Source: Limisphaerales bacterium
GTDB taxonomy: Bacteria > Verrucomicrobiota > Verrucomicrobiia > Limisphaerales > UBA11358
NCBI GenBank assembly: GCA_003134375.1
Contig: PLAY01000158.1
Coordinates: 1-56,279 of the forward strand
Direction of reading: 5' to 3'
Length of the DNA: 56,279 nt
Below are positions 42,432 to 51,920 of this stretch, piece after piece; position 1 is the first letter of the stretch, and each line of letters opens with the position of its first letter. A model generated the notes under the pieces. That model saw only the letters and a list, made by a program, of their open reading frames with translations. It was not told the origin of the DNA and ran no database searches. The position numbers were made by a program, and so were the translations under genes.

Positions 42432-43315
42432 ATGAGTGCACTCAGAAAAGCAGCCGGCGCATTGGCTAATTCCGTTTTCTTCCGTCATGGCAGGGCCTTG
42501 TTCGCTGAAAACGCCCGAAACTGGAATCTCCCACTTTCCAAGTTCGACAAGTTGTGGGTTGGGGCATGGCTGATTCTGGATGATTATTCGAAGGGTGCTT
42601 TTCCACCGCAGTTTAACGACCGGCAAACGGCGCATCAAGCCGAGAAAGATTATCGCATCTCCGTCCCCGGCATGACGGCGCAACAAGTCGGGCATGTCAG
42701 CATGGCCAAACCTTTCTGGTACGGACAGATGAGATGGGTCGCACTTACCTTGCGGACTTCAGCAAACTTACCGCCTGCCTGGAAATGGTGAAAGTGAGTC
42801 CGTCTGCGAAAATTCTTGAGTTAGGCTGCGGCTCCGGCTGGATGGCGGAGTTTCTCGCTGTCATGGGTTACGACATGACGGGCACGGAAATCGCTGAAGA
42901 GGAAATCACCGATGCGAATCGCCGCATTCGCAGTCTTGAAGTAAAGGGCTTTTCCCCCGCGCTAAAGTTCGTGGCCACTCCCATGGAGTCGGTCCACACA
43001 GTGGTGGCGGCGGATTCGTTCGACGCAGTGTTCGTGTTTGCGGCGCTGCATCACGCATTTGAATGGCGTGAGGCGATACGTTCCAGCTTCGCATGCCTGA
43101 AACCCGGCGGATGGTTCGTGATATGCGACGAGCCGAATGTCCTGCATATTTTCATCTCGTATCGCGTGGCGAAGTTGTCCAAAACGCACGAGATCGGTTT
43201 CAGCAAAAGCGAGTTGGTCACGGAATTGCGGAAAACCGGTTTTCGGAAAATAATTTCAACTGGGGCGAAGCTGCATTGGTGGTTTCGCCCACATTGGCTG
43301 CTGGCACAAAAGTAA
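42432..43315 (+). pseudogene. Class I SAM-dependent methyltransferase, frameshifted
   Basis: From ATG 42432 the first part reads ALRKAAGALANSVFF ... LPLSKFDKLWVGAWLI ... MAKPFWYG, then continues one frame over as TDEMGRTYLADFSKL, SAKILELGCGSGWMAEFLAVM (SAM-binding motif I), FDAVFVFAALHHAFEW and LKPGGWFVICDEPN. One added base near 42726 would join the frames into a protein of about 294 residues. The downstream half could be translated alone from ATG 42734 (193 residues) and keeps the SAM site. Substrate unknown. It lies between pheS and pheT, an abnormal place, and ends one base before pheT. Confidence 0.75.
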
Positions 43316-43316
43316 A

Positions 43317-45896
43317 ATGAAAGTCACCCTTAACTGGCTCAAACAATACGTTGATTTCGACTGGTCGCCCGAACAACTGGCGGAGCGGCTCACCATGCTC
43401 GGCCTCGAAGTCGAGGGCGTCCACAAAACCGGCGGCGAGTTCGAAGGCATCGTCGTTGCCCAAATCCTCACGCGCGACCCCGTGCCCGGCTCGGACAAGC
43501 TCTCCGTCTGCAAGGTCAACGACGGCAAGGGCGAGCGCGTCATCATTTGCGGCGCGCAGAATCACAAGCCCGGCGACAAGGTGCCGCTCATCCTGCCGAA
43601 CTTTGCCCTGCCGCTGAAGCCCGGCGACAAGGAACCGTTTGTCATCAAGGAACGAAAAGTTTTCGGCATCACCAGCCACGGCATGATGTGTTCGCCGCAG
43701 GAACTTGGCTTGCCGGAACAGATCGAAGGCCTGCTCATCCTGCCGCCCGATGCCAAAGTCGGCCAGCCGTTCGCCGAATATCTCGGCCGTACCGGCGGCG
43801 ACGTGGTGTTCGATCTCGAAATCACGCCCAACCGGTCGGATTGGAACAGCGTCATCGGCATCGCCCGTGAAATCGCGGCGGTGACGGGCAATAAGCTCAA
43901 ACTCCCTGACGTTGGTGGGGCGAGCGTCCCCACGAGCCGTGGCGAAGGAGCGGCTCGTCAGGAGCCTCGCCCCACCGCCGCTGACTTGGTCAGTGTGCGC
44001 CTCAATGATCCTGATCTTTGCCCGCGTTACACCGCGCGCGTTGTCAAAGGCGTAAAGATTGGGCCCAGCCCGGATTGGCTCCGAACCACCTTGGAAAAAG
44101 TCGGCATCCGCAGCATCAACAACGTCGTGGACGTGACGAATTTCGTGATGCTCGAAATCGGCCAGCCGTTGCACGCGTTTGATTATCACCTCATCGCCAA
44201 ATCAAACGTAGGACAGGCTTCCAGCCTGTCTCAAACTTCAAAAGGAAAAGATGGAGACAGGCAAGATGCCCGTCCTACAATCGTCGTCCGCCGCGCGAAG
44301 ACCGGCGAGGAATTCATCACGCTCGACGGACAGAAGCACCAGCTTACCACGGCGAACCTCCTCATCGCCGATGAGCAAAAAGGCATTGCGCTCGCCGGCG
44401 TCATGGGCGGGCAGAATTCCGAGATCAAGGACAATACCGTGGACGTGCTCATCGAGAGTGCCTATTTCTCGCCCACGAACATCCGCCGCACGAGCAAGAC
44501 ATTGGGACTGCGCACCGACGCCAGTTACCGGTTCGAACGCGGCGCGGACATTGACATTAATGACTGGGCCAGCGCCCGCTGCGCGCAATTGATTCTCGAA
44601 ACCGCCGGCGGCCAGCTCGCCGAAGGCCTCGTGGACGCCTACCCGAAACCGGTCGAGCCGAAGCAAATCACGCTGCGGCATCACAAGGTGAACGAGTTGC
44701 TCGGCATTGAGCTTCGGCCCGAAGAAATTGAGTTCTACCTCGGCCAGCTTGGCTTGAAAACCACCGGGCGCAAAGTACGGCCAGTCGGTGCAAATACCGC
44801 ACCGGAACCGGTCACGTTTCAAATCCCGACCTTCCGCGTGGACTTGAAACGCGAAGTGGATTTGATCGAAGAAGTCGCCCGTCTGCATGGCGTGGACAAA
44901 ATTCCGTCCACACCGCCGCGCGGCGCGATGGGCGCGAACGCATTCGACGCGACGCATGACGTCCTGGCGGAAGCGCGGCGGATTTTGAGCGGACTGGGAT
45001 TGAACGAAGCGCAGGGACAGACGCTGATCGGAAATGCCGAATGCCGAATGCCAAATGCCGAATTGGTTACACTGGCAAATCCGTTGAGTTCGGACATGGA
45101 CGTGCTGCGTCCGAGTTTGTTGCCCGGCTTGATTCATTCGTTGCGGCACAACGTGAGCCGCAAAAATTATGATGTGGCTTTGTTTGAAGTCGGACGGGTG
45201 TTCAACGTGGCACAGGCGTCCTCGCCTGTGAAAACACAGACCGGAGGTCTGTGCCACAAGGAAGAACGCCGGGTGGCCATTGCGCTCACGGGGCAGCGCG
45301 CCCTGCCCTTCTGGAGCGGCACTGAACGCGACGCGAAATTTGACGCCTGCGATTTGAAAGGGTTGCTGGAGGAATTTTTCGAGCAATTCGGTTTGCGCGG
45401 CATGACGTTCACGCGCCAGGCGGAAAGCACATCGCTCTTTCTCGAATCGGCCGTCATTTTGCAGGGCAAAAATCAAGTTGGCGAGTTCGGTCAATTGCTG
45501 CCCGCGCTGGCGAAGAAATATGATTTGCGCGACGCCGTGCTGCTGGCGGAATTGAATCTGGACCTGCTGCTGGCGCGGCGGAATCCGGCCAAGTCATTCA
45601 AGCCGCTGCCCGCGTTTCCCGCCATCCGCCGGGACGTGGCGATGATTGTGCCCGAAGCCACGACGCACGACGCCGTTTTGCAGGTGGTGAAACAGACAAA
45701 GCCGGCGAACCTGGAAGCCGTGGAATTGTTCGACGTGTTCCGCGGCAAAAACGTTCCCGAAGGCCAAAAAAGCCTGGCTTACGCCTTCACCTACCGCGCC
45801 GCGGACAAAACGCTGACCGACGCCGAAGCCAACGCCGCGCACACGAAAATCGTGGAAGCATTCAAAACACAATTGAAGGCGGTCGTGCGTGAATAA
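43317..45896 (+). CDS. pheT: Phenylalanyl-tRNA synthetase beta subunit, with repeat-derived inserts
   Basis: 859 residues, against about 800 usual. Domains: MKVTLNWLKQYVDF start, tRNA-binding OB fold (VVAQILTRDPVPGSDKLSVCKV), B3/B4 editing region (NVVDVTNFVMLEIGQPLHAFDYHL), B5, catalytic-like core (EVDLIEEVARLHGVDKIP) and the C-terminal anticodon-binding fold (FKPLPAFPAIRRDVAMIV). Three palindromic elements lie in frame (43914-43976, 44208-44278, 45207-45257), plus an AATGCCG microsatellite (45031-45065); together they account for most of the extra length. The inserts fall in loops, so the enzyme is probably active. The stop overlaps the pfk start by eight bases. Confidence 0.97.
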   Translation: MKVTLNWLKQYVDFDWSPEQLAERLTMLGLEVEGVHKTGGEFEGIVVAQILTRDPVPGSDKLSVCKVNDGKGERVIICGAQNHKPGDKVPLILPNFALPLKPGDKEPFVIKERKVFGITSHGMMCSPQELGLPEQIEGLLILPPDAKVGQPFAEYLGRTGGDVVFDLEITPNRSDWNSVIGIAREIAAVTGNKLKLPDVGGASVPTSRGEGAARQEPRPTAADLVSVRLNDPDLCPRYTARVVKGVKIGPSPDWLRTTLEKVGIRSINNVVDVTNFVMLEIGQPLHAFDYHLIAKSNVGQASSLSQTSKGKDGDRQDARPTIVVRRAKTGEEFITLDGQKHQLTTANLLIADEQKGIALAGVMGGQNSEIKDNTVDVLIESAYFSPTNIRRTSKTLGLRTDASYRFERGADIDINDWASARCAQLILETAGGQLAEGLVDAYPKPVEPKQITLRHHKVNELLGIELRPEEIEFYLGQLGLKTTGRKVRPVGANTAPEPVTFQIPTFRVDLKREVDLIEEVARLHGVDKIPSTPPRGAMGANAFDATHDVLAEARRILSGLGLNEAQGQTLIGNAECRMPNAELVTLANPLSSDMDVLRPSLLPGLIHSLRHNVSRKNYDVALFEVGRVFNVAQASSPVKTQTGGLCHKEERRVAIALTGQRALPFWSGTERDAKFDACDLKGLLEEFFEQFGLRGMTFTRQAESTSLFLESAVILQGKNQVGEFGQLLPALAKKYDLRDAVLLAELNLDLLLARRNPAKSFKPLPAFPAIRRDVAMIVPEATTHDAVLQVVKQTKPANLEAVELFDVFRGKNVPEGQKSLAYAFTYRAADKTLTDAEANAAHTKIVEAFKTQLKAVVRE
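43914..43976 (+). repeat. Family D palindrome in frame inside pheT
   Basis: GGTGGGGCGAGCGTCCC ... GGAGCCTCGCCCCACC, 63 bases or exactly 21 codons, read as a GGASVPTSRGEG-type peptide. Same element as at 26941-27011. Confidence 0.88.
44208..44278 (+). repeat. Family E palindrome in frame inside pheT
   Basis: GTAGGACAGGC...GCCTGTC then GACAGGC...GTCCTAC form nested stems. Translated as VGQASSLSQ...GDRQDARPT between IAKSN and IVVRRAKTG of PheT. Confidence 0.88.
45207..45257 (+). repeat. Family F palindrome in frame inside pheT
   Basis: GTGGCACAGGCG ... GTCTGTGCCAC, 51 bases or exactly 17 codons, related to the insert in the GATase-GXGXG gene at 13062. An AATGCCG microsatellite at 45031-45065 lies shortly upstream. 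Confidence 0.85.
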
Positions 45897-47163
45897 TTCC
45901 GCGAACATCACCTTGCTCGGCAAAGCCCGCTTCGCGTCGCCGATTCGACACTCGGTCAATGACGAGGCGCGCGTACCGTTGCATATTGTGCGGACGCCTG
46001 GCGTCACGCCAATAGAGGAACTCCTTTTTGAGATGGCCGGCCCGCGCGAAAAACTTTTCTTCGATCCCAGAGACACTCGTGCCGGCATTGTAACCTGCGG
46101 TGGACTTTGTCCCGGCATGAACACCGTCATCCGCTCCGCCTTCCTGGAACTGCACCATACTTATGGGGTGAAGGAAGTGCTGGGGTTCCGCGACGGCTAC
46201 CACGGACTTGATCCGGCGAGCGGACTGGAGCCAATCGTGCTCAACGCTGACCTCGTGGACGACATCCACAAGGAAGGCGGCACGGTCCTCGGCACGTCGC
46301 GCGGCCCGGTGGACATCAGCCGGGCGGTGGAGAATCTCATCAAACGCGATGTGAACATCCTGTTCGTCGTTGGCGGCGATGGCACGCAACACGGTGGTTA
46401 CAAGCTTTTTCAGGAGGCGCAAAAGCGCGGTCACGCGCTGGCGGTCGTGGGCGTTCCGAAGACCGTTGACAACGATGTGCCTTATGTTTCGCGCACTTTT
46501 GGCTACCAGACTGCAGTGCAGGAAGCGACCCGGGTCATTACCTGCGCCCACACGGAGGTTCACAGCGTCCAGAACGGCATCGCCCTGGTAAAATTGATGG
46601 GACGGCACGCCGGGTTCATCGCCGCGGAAGCCACGGTGTCCAGCCAGGAGGTGAACTTTTGTCTGATCCCGGAAATTCCGTTCAAGCTGGAAGGCGAAGG
46701 CGGGTTCCTCAACGCGCTGAAGAAACGCACGTTGAGACGGGCACACGCAGTCATCGTGGTGGCCGAAGGCACCGGACAGGACCTGCTGGAAAACAAAGGC
46801 GGGGAACGTGACGCTTCGGGGAACATCAAACTCAGGGACATCGGCCCGTTCCTCCGCGAAAAGATCGAGGCTTACTTCCGGGCGGAAAAAATTCCCATGG
46901 TGATGCGTTACCTGGAACCGAGCTACATCATCCGGAGCGTGCCCGCCGATGCGGAAGACGCGATTCTGTGCGACCAATATGCCCGTCATGCCGTGCATGC
47001 CGCGATGGCGGGCAAGACCGGCCTGGTGATTGGGTTGCTGCATGACCACTTCATCCATGTGCCCATTGAAATGCTGGCGAAACAGGAAAAGCGTGTGGAT
47101 CCCAACAGCTCCATCTGGCACGCCGTGCTGGCCACCACCGGACAACCCGCGCATTTTGAGTAA
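45889..47163 (+). CDS. pfkA: ATP-dependent 6-phosphofructokinase
   Basis: 424 residues, GTG start overlapping the pheT stop by eight bases. PFK motifs: GLCPGMNTVIR, FVVGGDGTQHGG near 160, GVPKTVDNDV, FGYQTAVQEA, LMGRHAGFIA, and PEIPF. The GGDGT sequence (not GGDD) points to ATP rather than pyrophosphate as donor. The length and N-terminal extension match the group II / TP0108-like PFKs. It commits fructose 6-phosphate to glycolysis. Confidence 0.93.
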   Translation: MNNSANITLLGKARFASPIRHSVNDEARVPLHIVRTPGVTPIEELLFEMAGPREKLFFDPRDTRAGIVTCGGLCPGMNTVIRSAFLELHHTYGVKEVLGFRDGYHGLDPASGLEPIVLNADLVDDIHKEGGTVLGTSRGPVDISRAVENLIKRDVNILFVVGGDGTQHGGYKLFQEAQKRGHALAVVGVPKTVDNDVPYVSRTFGYQTAVQEATRVITCAHTEVHSVQNGIALVKLMGRHAGFIAAEATVSSQEVNFCLIPEIPFKLEGEGGFLNALKKRTLRRAHAVIVVAEGTGQDLLENKGGERDASGNIKLRDIGPFLREKIEAYFRAEKIPMVMRYLEPSYIIRSVPADAEDAILCDQYARHAVHAAMAGKTGLVIGLLHDHFIHVPIEMLAKQEKRVDPNSSIWHAVLATTGQPAHFE

Positions 47164-47255
47164 GGCCAGATCCGGCTGATGTCCGGTAATTGGGGAGGTT
47201 TGCCTTGCTCAAAAGAATGCTTGCGCGTGGCTCAATCTGGTTTTGAATTACCGCC

Positions 47256-48899
47256 ATGAACGCGAAACCATTTCTGGTCATCCCTGTTGTCAGCGTCTTT
47301 TGCCTCGGTCTTTTGGCGGGTTGCGCCAGCCCCAAGCATCCGATTGCTCAAAACCCGAAGCCACCTGTCAGCCTGGAGCCACCTCCGGCCGTCGTGAAAA
47401 CCAACCGGCTCGTTATCCACGCTGACCAGCCGGGCGCGGAAATCAGCCGCAACATTTACGGTCAGTTCTCCGAGCATCTCGGCCATTGCATCTACGGCGG
47501 CCTCTGGGTAGGCGAGGACAGCCCCATTCCCAACACCCGCGGCATCCGCAACGACGTCGTCGCCGCGCTGAAGAAAATCCAGGTGCCGGTGGTGCGCTGG
47601 CCGGGCGGCTGTTTCGCCGATGAATACCACTGGATGGACGGCATCGGCACACCCACCAACCGTCCGTCCATGATCAACACGACTTGGGGTGGCGTCGTGG
47701 AAAACAATCATTTCGGCACGCACGAGTTCATGGATTTTTGCGGGCAGATCGGGGCGGCCCCTTACATCTGCGGCAACGTCGGCAGCGGCACGGTGCAGGA
47801 AATGATGGAGTGGGTCGAATACCTGACGTCCGATGCGGATTCACCGATGGCCAATCTGCGCCGGCAAAACGGCCGCGAACAGCCGTGGAAAGTGCCCTAC
47901 TTCGCCGTCGGCAACGAAAGCTGGGGTTGCGGCGGCAACATGACGGCGGAGTTCTGCGCCGACAATTTCAGCCGTTACAACACCTTCGTGAAAGACTACC
48001 CCGGCAACCACATCTACCGCGTCGCGAGCGGCGGGCTGGAGTCCGATTACCACTGGACCGAAGTGTTGATGAAGCAGAACGCGGACGGACTGAAACATGG
48101 GGGGCAGGCGATGAACGGCTATTCATTGCATTATTACACCCTTCCCACCAGCAACTGGTCGCACAAGGGTTCCGCCACCAAGTTTGACGAGGCGGAATGG
48201 TTCAACACGTTCCGGCACACGCTGGTCATGGATGAGCTCGTCACCAAACATTCCGCCATCATGGATAAATATGACCCGCAGAAAAAAGTCGGCCTGATTG
48301 TGGACGAATGGGGCGCGTGGTACGACGTCGAGCCGGGGACCAATCCGGGCTTCCTTTACCAGCAAAACACGCTGCGCGACGCGCTGGTGGCCGGCGTCAC
48401 GTTGAACATTTTCAATAATCACGCCGACCGCGTGAAGATGGCGAACATCGCCCAGATGATCAACGTGCTCCAGGCGATGATCCTCACCGACAACGAAAAG
48501 ATGACGGTCACACCGAGTTACTGGGTGTTTGAAATGGACACCGTCCACCACGATGCCACGCTGCTGCCCAGCGAACTGCAAAGCGTGGATTATGCCTTCG
48601 GCGACAAAACAATTCCGGCAGTCAGCGCCTCGGCCTCGCGCGACCGGGCGGGCAAAATCCACGTTACGCTGTGCAATCTGAATCCCAATCAATCCATTGA
48701 AGTCCCGTGCGAATTGCAGGGCGCCAAGGCGCAGAAAATTTCCGGCCGGGTGCTGACCGCGCCGGAAATGAGCGCGCATAACACCTTCGACCAGCCGGAC
48801 AACGTGAAGCCCACCGAGTTCAACGCCTTCAAGGTCACGGATAACGGATTCGTTACCACCCTGCCCGCAAAGTCGGTTGTGGTCCTGGAAGTCAACTGA
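47256..48899 (+). CDS. GH51 alpha-L-arabinofuranosidase, lipoprotein
   Basis: 547 residues. The lipobox LLAGC puts Cys23 at the mature N-terminus, so it is membrane-anchored and faces the periplasm or outside. The GH51 barrel shows [26 protein letters not shown], acid/base E221 in [11 protein letters not shown], nucleophile E351 in VDEWGAW, and a C-terminal beta domain. It releases arabinofuranose from plant arabinoxylan or pectin side chains, which fits the beta-helix pectin-type enzyme at 27023. It has its own gene, 92 bases after pfkA. Confidence 0.92.
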   Translation: MNAKPFLVIPVVSVFCLGLLAGCASPKHPIAQNPKPPVSLEPPPAVVKTNRLVIHADQPGAEISRNIYGQFSEHLGHCIYGGLWVGEDSPIPNTRGIRNDVVAALKKIQVPVVRWPGGCFADEYHWMDGIGTPTNRPSMINTTWGGVVENNHFGTHEFMDFCGQIGAAPYICGNVGSGTVQEMMEWVEYLTSDADSPMANLRRQNGREQPWKVPYFAVGNESWGCGGNMTAEFCADNFSRYNTFVKDYPGNHIYRVASGGLESDYHWTEVLMKQNADGLKHGGQAMNGYSLHYYTLPTSNWSHKGSATKFDEAEWFNTFRHTLVMDELVTKHSAIMDKYDPQKKVGLIVDEWGAWYDVEPGTNPGFLYQQNTLRDALVAGVTLNIFNNHADRVKMANIAQMINVLQAMILTDNEKMTVTPSYWVFEMDTVHHDATLLPSELQSVDYAFGDKTIPAVSASASRDRAGKIHVTLCNLNPNQSIEVPCELQGAKAQKISGRVLTAPEMSAHNTFDQPDNVKPTEFNAFKVTDNGFVTTLPAKSVVVLEVN

Positions 48900-48958
48900 C
48901 CCAAAAACCCGGTGTCAGGAAATCAACCACGAATGAACACTGATTTTTTTATGCTGTT

Positions 48959-49075
48959 TTCTCCCTCTCCGCGGAGTGGAGGAGAGGGTTGGGGAGAGGC
49001 GGCGCGTTTGTTTCGATTACCCCTCTCTCCGGCTTTAATCCGTGTTTATCCGTGTTCATCCGCGGTTCAACACAA
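48959..49075. repeat. Family G and ATCCGTG repeats between GH51 and M48 genes
   Basis: A CTCCCTCTCCGCGGAG...GGAGAGGG unit, a second CCCCTCTCTCC, then a run of AATCCGTGTTTATCCGTG. The convergent GH51 and M48 genes both end nearby; no terminator hairpin with a T run was found. Confidence 0.7.
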
Positions 49076-49087
49076 ATTTCGGGATAA

Positions 49088-51058
49088 TCACTCCGTCTGG
49101 ACGAACGGCGGGATGGGGCAATCCAGCGTGTCGGCGACGGCCCGGAGCAGTTCGGCTTCGGTTTCCGTTATCACACCATCGGCACCGACCGTGTAAACAC
49201 AGGCTTCGATCAAATTCTTCTTGATGGTCGGCACGGCCAGCGCCAGACGGTTGAGCGCGGCGTCAATCTGGTCCACGCCGCATTGTTCGCGCGGCAGCAG
49301 TCCCAGATCAACGTTGTCCGGCGCGCACAGATACGGGGCACCGGTTTCAAAGGCTTTTTGGATTTCGGCGGCATCGCTGCTGCCGACGTTGGCCAGCGCC
49401 GACAGCACGACGGCGCAATCCGGCACGAGCGGCTTGAGCGTATAGTATTGGGCGACCGGCGGACGCGCCCCGCTGAATTGCAGCGTGAGATGGCGAAGAA
49501 CGATTTTTTGCAACACGAATTCAAACAGTTCAATCTTGCCGTCGCTTTCGATAAGCCATTGGAGTGTCTGCGAAAATTGATTGAACTGCTCCGCGCGCAA
49601 CTGCCGCAACGCGCTCGATGCGAGATTGATGATCGGCAAATGCGCGTGTGCCGCGGCAGTCGAAACATCGGGAAACAACGCCGCGGTCTTCTGATAAACC
49701 GCCGGTTCAACGCGCTGGGCTAGCCCGGCAAGCTGCGTCGTGCGCGTCGTTTCGTCCGGACTCAGCAGCATCGCGTAAATCAGCGCCACGGCATCGAGTG
49801 GTTCGCGCGCGGCGGCTTTGATGCTTTCGGGCAGCGAATCGCGCAACTGCTCGGCGTATTTGAGATGCAACGGCGTGGGGTTGCCGAGATTCGGCAGCAC
49901 GGAATGCGACCGGATGACCGGCGGTTTTTCTGCGTCGCCGGAGGCGAGAATCGCGCCGCCCAGCACAGTGCCAAAAATGTTCGGCATCGGCGGGCGTTTC
50001 GGTGTTGAAATTTCTTCAGGCAGCCGGTCGCGCCCGTCATAACGAACGTAAGGAAATTTTCCGTCGAAATTCGGGTCAAAAACGCGGATGCGTTCCGCGA
50101 GCGGTGGGTGGGTTTCGAGCAATCCGATAAACGGTTCACTGACGCCGTTTCCAAAAAACATGTGAGAAAGTTCCTCGGCGTGCGCGTGGCCAAGGCGTGA
50201 ACCCGTTTCGCCCAAGCCGCCGATTTTTTTCAGCGCGCCGGTGATGCTTCCCGGATTGCGCGTGAATTGGACGGACGAGGCGTCAGCGAGAAATTCACGC
50301 TGGCGGCTGACAGCGGCCTGAATGAGGCGTCCAAAAAAAACGCCGATGTAGCCGATGACCAGCAGCAACAAACCGAGCAGAGGCAAAGGATTTTGTCCGC
50401 GCCCGCGCCCGCCAACGCGCGCCGTTTGCAAAAGAACCCGTCCGATGATGGCGAGGCAAAGGATGCCAAAGATGATGCCCATAAGCCGGAGGTTCAGCCG
50501 CATGTCGCCGTTCAAAATGTGGCTGAATTCGTGGCCGATGACGCCCTGTAATTCGTCACGCGACAAATTTTTCGCGCAGCCGCGTGTCACGGTGATGGTC
50601 GCGTCGCCGGGTTTGTGGCCAGCGGCGAAGGCGTTGATGCCGTCCTCCTCGTCCATGACATAGACCTGCGGCACGGGCACGCCGGAAGCGATGGCCATTT
50701 CCTCGACGACATTGAGCAGTTTGCGTTCGTCGGGATCGTTCGTGTTCGGGTTGACGAGGCGTCCGCCCATCATTTCCGAAACCGCACTGCCGCCAGACGC
50801 CAGCGCCATGGTTTTATAACTACTGCCGATCAAAACAACCGCGAGCGTGCCGAGCGCGACACCGAGAAAAAGCCGGGGATTCCAAAGTGCGAACTGCGGT
50901 TGTTCGCCGTAACGATGGTAATGTGCTTGCGCGCCGGCAAAAATGACCAGTGCGGCGAAATAGACGGCGACGATGAGCGCCACCACGGCGATAACAAAGT
51001 AAAAAACCAGCAGCTTGGTTTTACGGCGGGTCTTTTCTTGTTGGGCAAAGAAATCCAT
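49088..51058 (-). CDS. M48-family membrane metalloprotease (HtpX-like) with extra C-terminal domain
   Basis: 656 residues. Two N-terminal membrane helices (LLVFYFVIAVVALIVAVYF; LFLGVALGTLAVVLIG), then VPVPQVYVMDEEDGINAFAAG, the zinc motif HEFSH near 175 and further helices (IIFGILCLAIIG, LGLLLLVIGYIG), then LADASSVQFTRNP with the third zinc ligand. After about residue 350 comes a helical domain of some 300 residues not found in HtpX. HtpX-type proteases clear damaged membrane proteins. It lies just after lemA in the same direction, a common pairing. Confidence 0.88.
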   Translation of the reverse strand: MDFFAQQEKTRRKTKLLVFYFVIAVVALIVAVYFAALVIFAGAQAHYHRYGEQPQFALWNPRLFLGVALGTLAVVLIGSSYKTMALASGGSAVSEMMGGRLVNPNTNDPDERKLLNVVEEMAIASGVPVPQVYVMDEEDGINAFAAGHKPGDATITVTRGCAKNLSRDELQGVIGHEFSHILNGDMRLNLRLMGIIFGILCLAIIGRVLLQTARVGGRGRGQNPLPLLGLLLLVIGYIGVFFGRLIQAAVSRQREFLADASSVQFTRNPGSITGALKKIGGLGETGSRLGHAHAEELSHMFFGNGVSEPFIGLLETHPPLAERIRVFDPNFDGKFPYVRYDGRDRLPEEISTPKRPPMPNIFGTVLGGAILASGDAEKPPVIRSHSVLPNLGNPTPLHLKYAEQLRDSLPESIKAAAREPLDAVALIYAMLLSPDETTRTTQLAGLAQRVEPAVYQKTAALFPDVSTAAAHAHLPIINLASSALRQLRAEQFNQFSQTLQWLIESDGKIELFEFVLQKIVLRHLTLQFSGARPPVAQYYTLKPLVPDCAVVLSALANVGSSDAAEIQKAFETGAPYLCAPDNVDLGLLPREQCGVDQIDAALNRLALAVPTIKKNLIEACVYTVGADGVITETEAELLRAVADTLDCPIPPFVQTE

Positions 51059-51147
51059 GGTCGTGAATCGTGAACCGTGAAACTGTTCAACCGGCGGCCA
51101 CCGCGTCTTCGCACCGCCGAATTAACGAATCAGGATTCAACGATTTC

Positions 51148-51753
51148 CTAAAAGGAGACTTTGGGCGCGTCCTTTTGTTCCGGTTTGTCCACGACAAACA
51201 GCTCCGCCGCAGTGAAGTTGAACATGCCGGCGATGAGGTTGCTCGGAAACACCTCGCGGTCGGTGTTATAAACCATGACGGAGTCGTTGTAAGCCTGCCG
51301 CGCGAACGAGATTTTATTTTCCGTGGAGGTCAGTTCCTCGGTGAGCTGCATCATGTTCTGGTTGGCCTTCAGGTCGGGGTATTGTTCGGAGACCATCATC
51401 AGGCGGCTCAACGTGCCGGCGAGGCCGCTTTCGGCGGAAACCAGGTTTTTCATGGCGCCGGAATCGCCGGGATTGGCGGCGGCGGCCTGGGAGGCGACGT
51501 AGGCGATGTTGCGCGCCTTGGTGACGTTTTCCAGCGTCTCGCGTTCGTGCTTGATGTAGCCCTTGGCAATCTCGACCAGGTTCGGGATCAGGTCGTAGCG
51601 GCGCTTGAGCTGCACGTCTATTTGCGCATAGGCGTTTTTATAGCGGTTGCGCATCGTGACGAGTTTGTTGTAAACGCCGACAACGAAGCCGGCCAGACCC
51701 AGCACCACCACCAGCAGAACAATTGCAATAATCAGTCCAATTCCGATAGCCAT
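51148..51753 (-). CDS. lemA: LemA family protein
   Basis: 201 residues from ATG 51753. One N-terminal membrane helix (MAIGIGLIIAIVLLVVVLG), then the LemA coiled helices: RNRYKNAYAQIDVQLKRRYD, LIPNLVEIAKGYIKHE, TENKISFARQAYNDSV and FPSNLIAG. LemA proteins are exported, of uncertain role, and often adjoin M48 proteases as here (89 bases apart), so a shared envelope-stress function is likely. Confident family call. Confidence 0.95.
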   Translation of the reverse strand: MAIGIGLIIAIVLLVVVLGLAGFVVGVYNKLVTMRNRYKNAYAQIDVQLKRRYDLIPNLVEIAKGYIKHERETLENVTKARNIAYVASQAAAANPGDSGAMKNLVSAESGLAGTLSRLMMVSEQYPDLKANQNMMQLTEELTSTENKISFARQAYNDSVMVYNTDREVFPSNLIAGMFNFTAAELFVVDKPEQKDAPKVSF

Positions 51754-51838
51754 AAATATCCTTTGTTGAATTTGATTTACAATTAGGCCAAAGCCCGCCA
51801 ACCGGCAATGATAATTTGCCCGTCTTTTTGGAATCAGG

Positions 51839-51917
51839 TTCCTGGGAGCGCCGGCGTCTCGCCGGCAAGTGGTTCAGTTCGCCGCAAGGCCAAGCCGGCG
51901 AGACGCCAGCGCTCCCA
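51839..51917. repeat. Family C palindrome upstream of lemA
   Basis: CCTGGGAGCGCCGGCGTC ... GACGCCAGCGCTCCC, an outer stem with an inner GCCGGC stem. Copies lie at 6318, 6638 and 35665. Confidence 0.8.
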
Positions 51918-51920
51918 AGT

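Noticed and set aside
45889-47163. Pyrophosphate-dependent phosphofructokinase
   Set aside because: The active-site sequence is GGDGT, which fits the ATP-dependent type, not GGDD.
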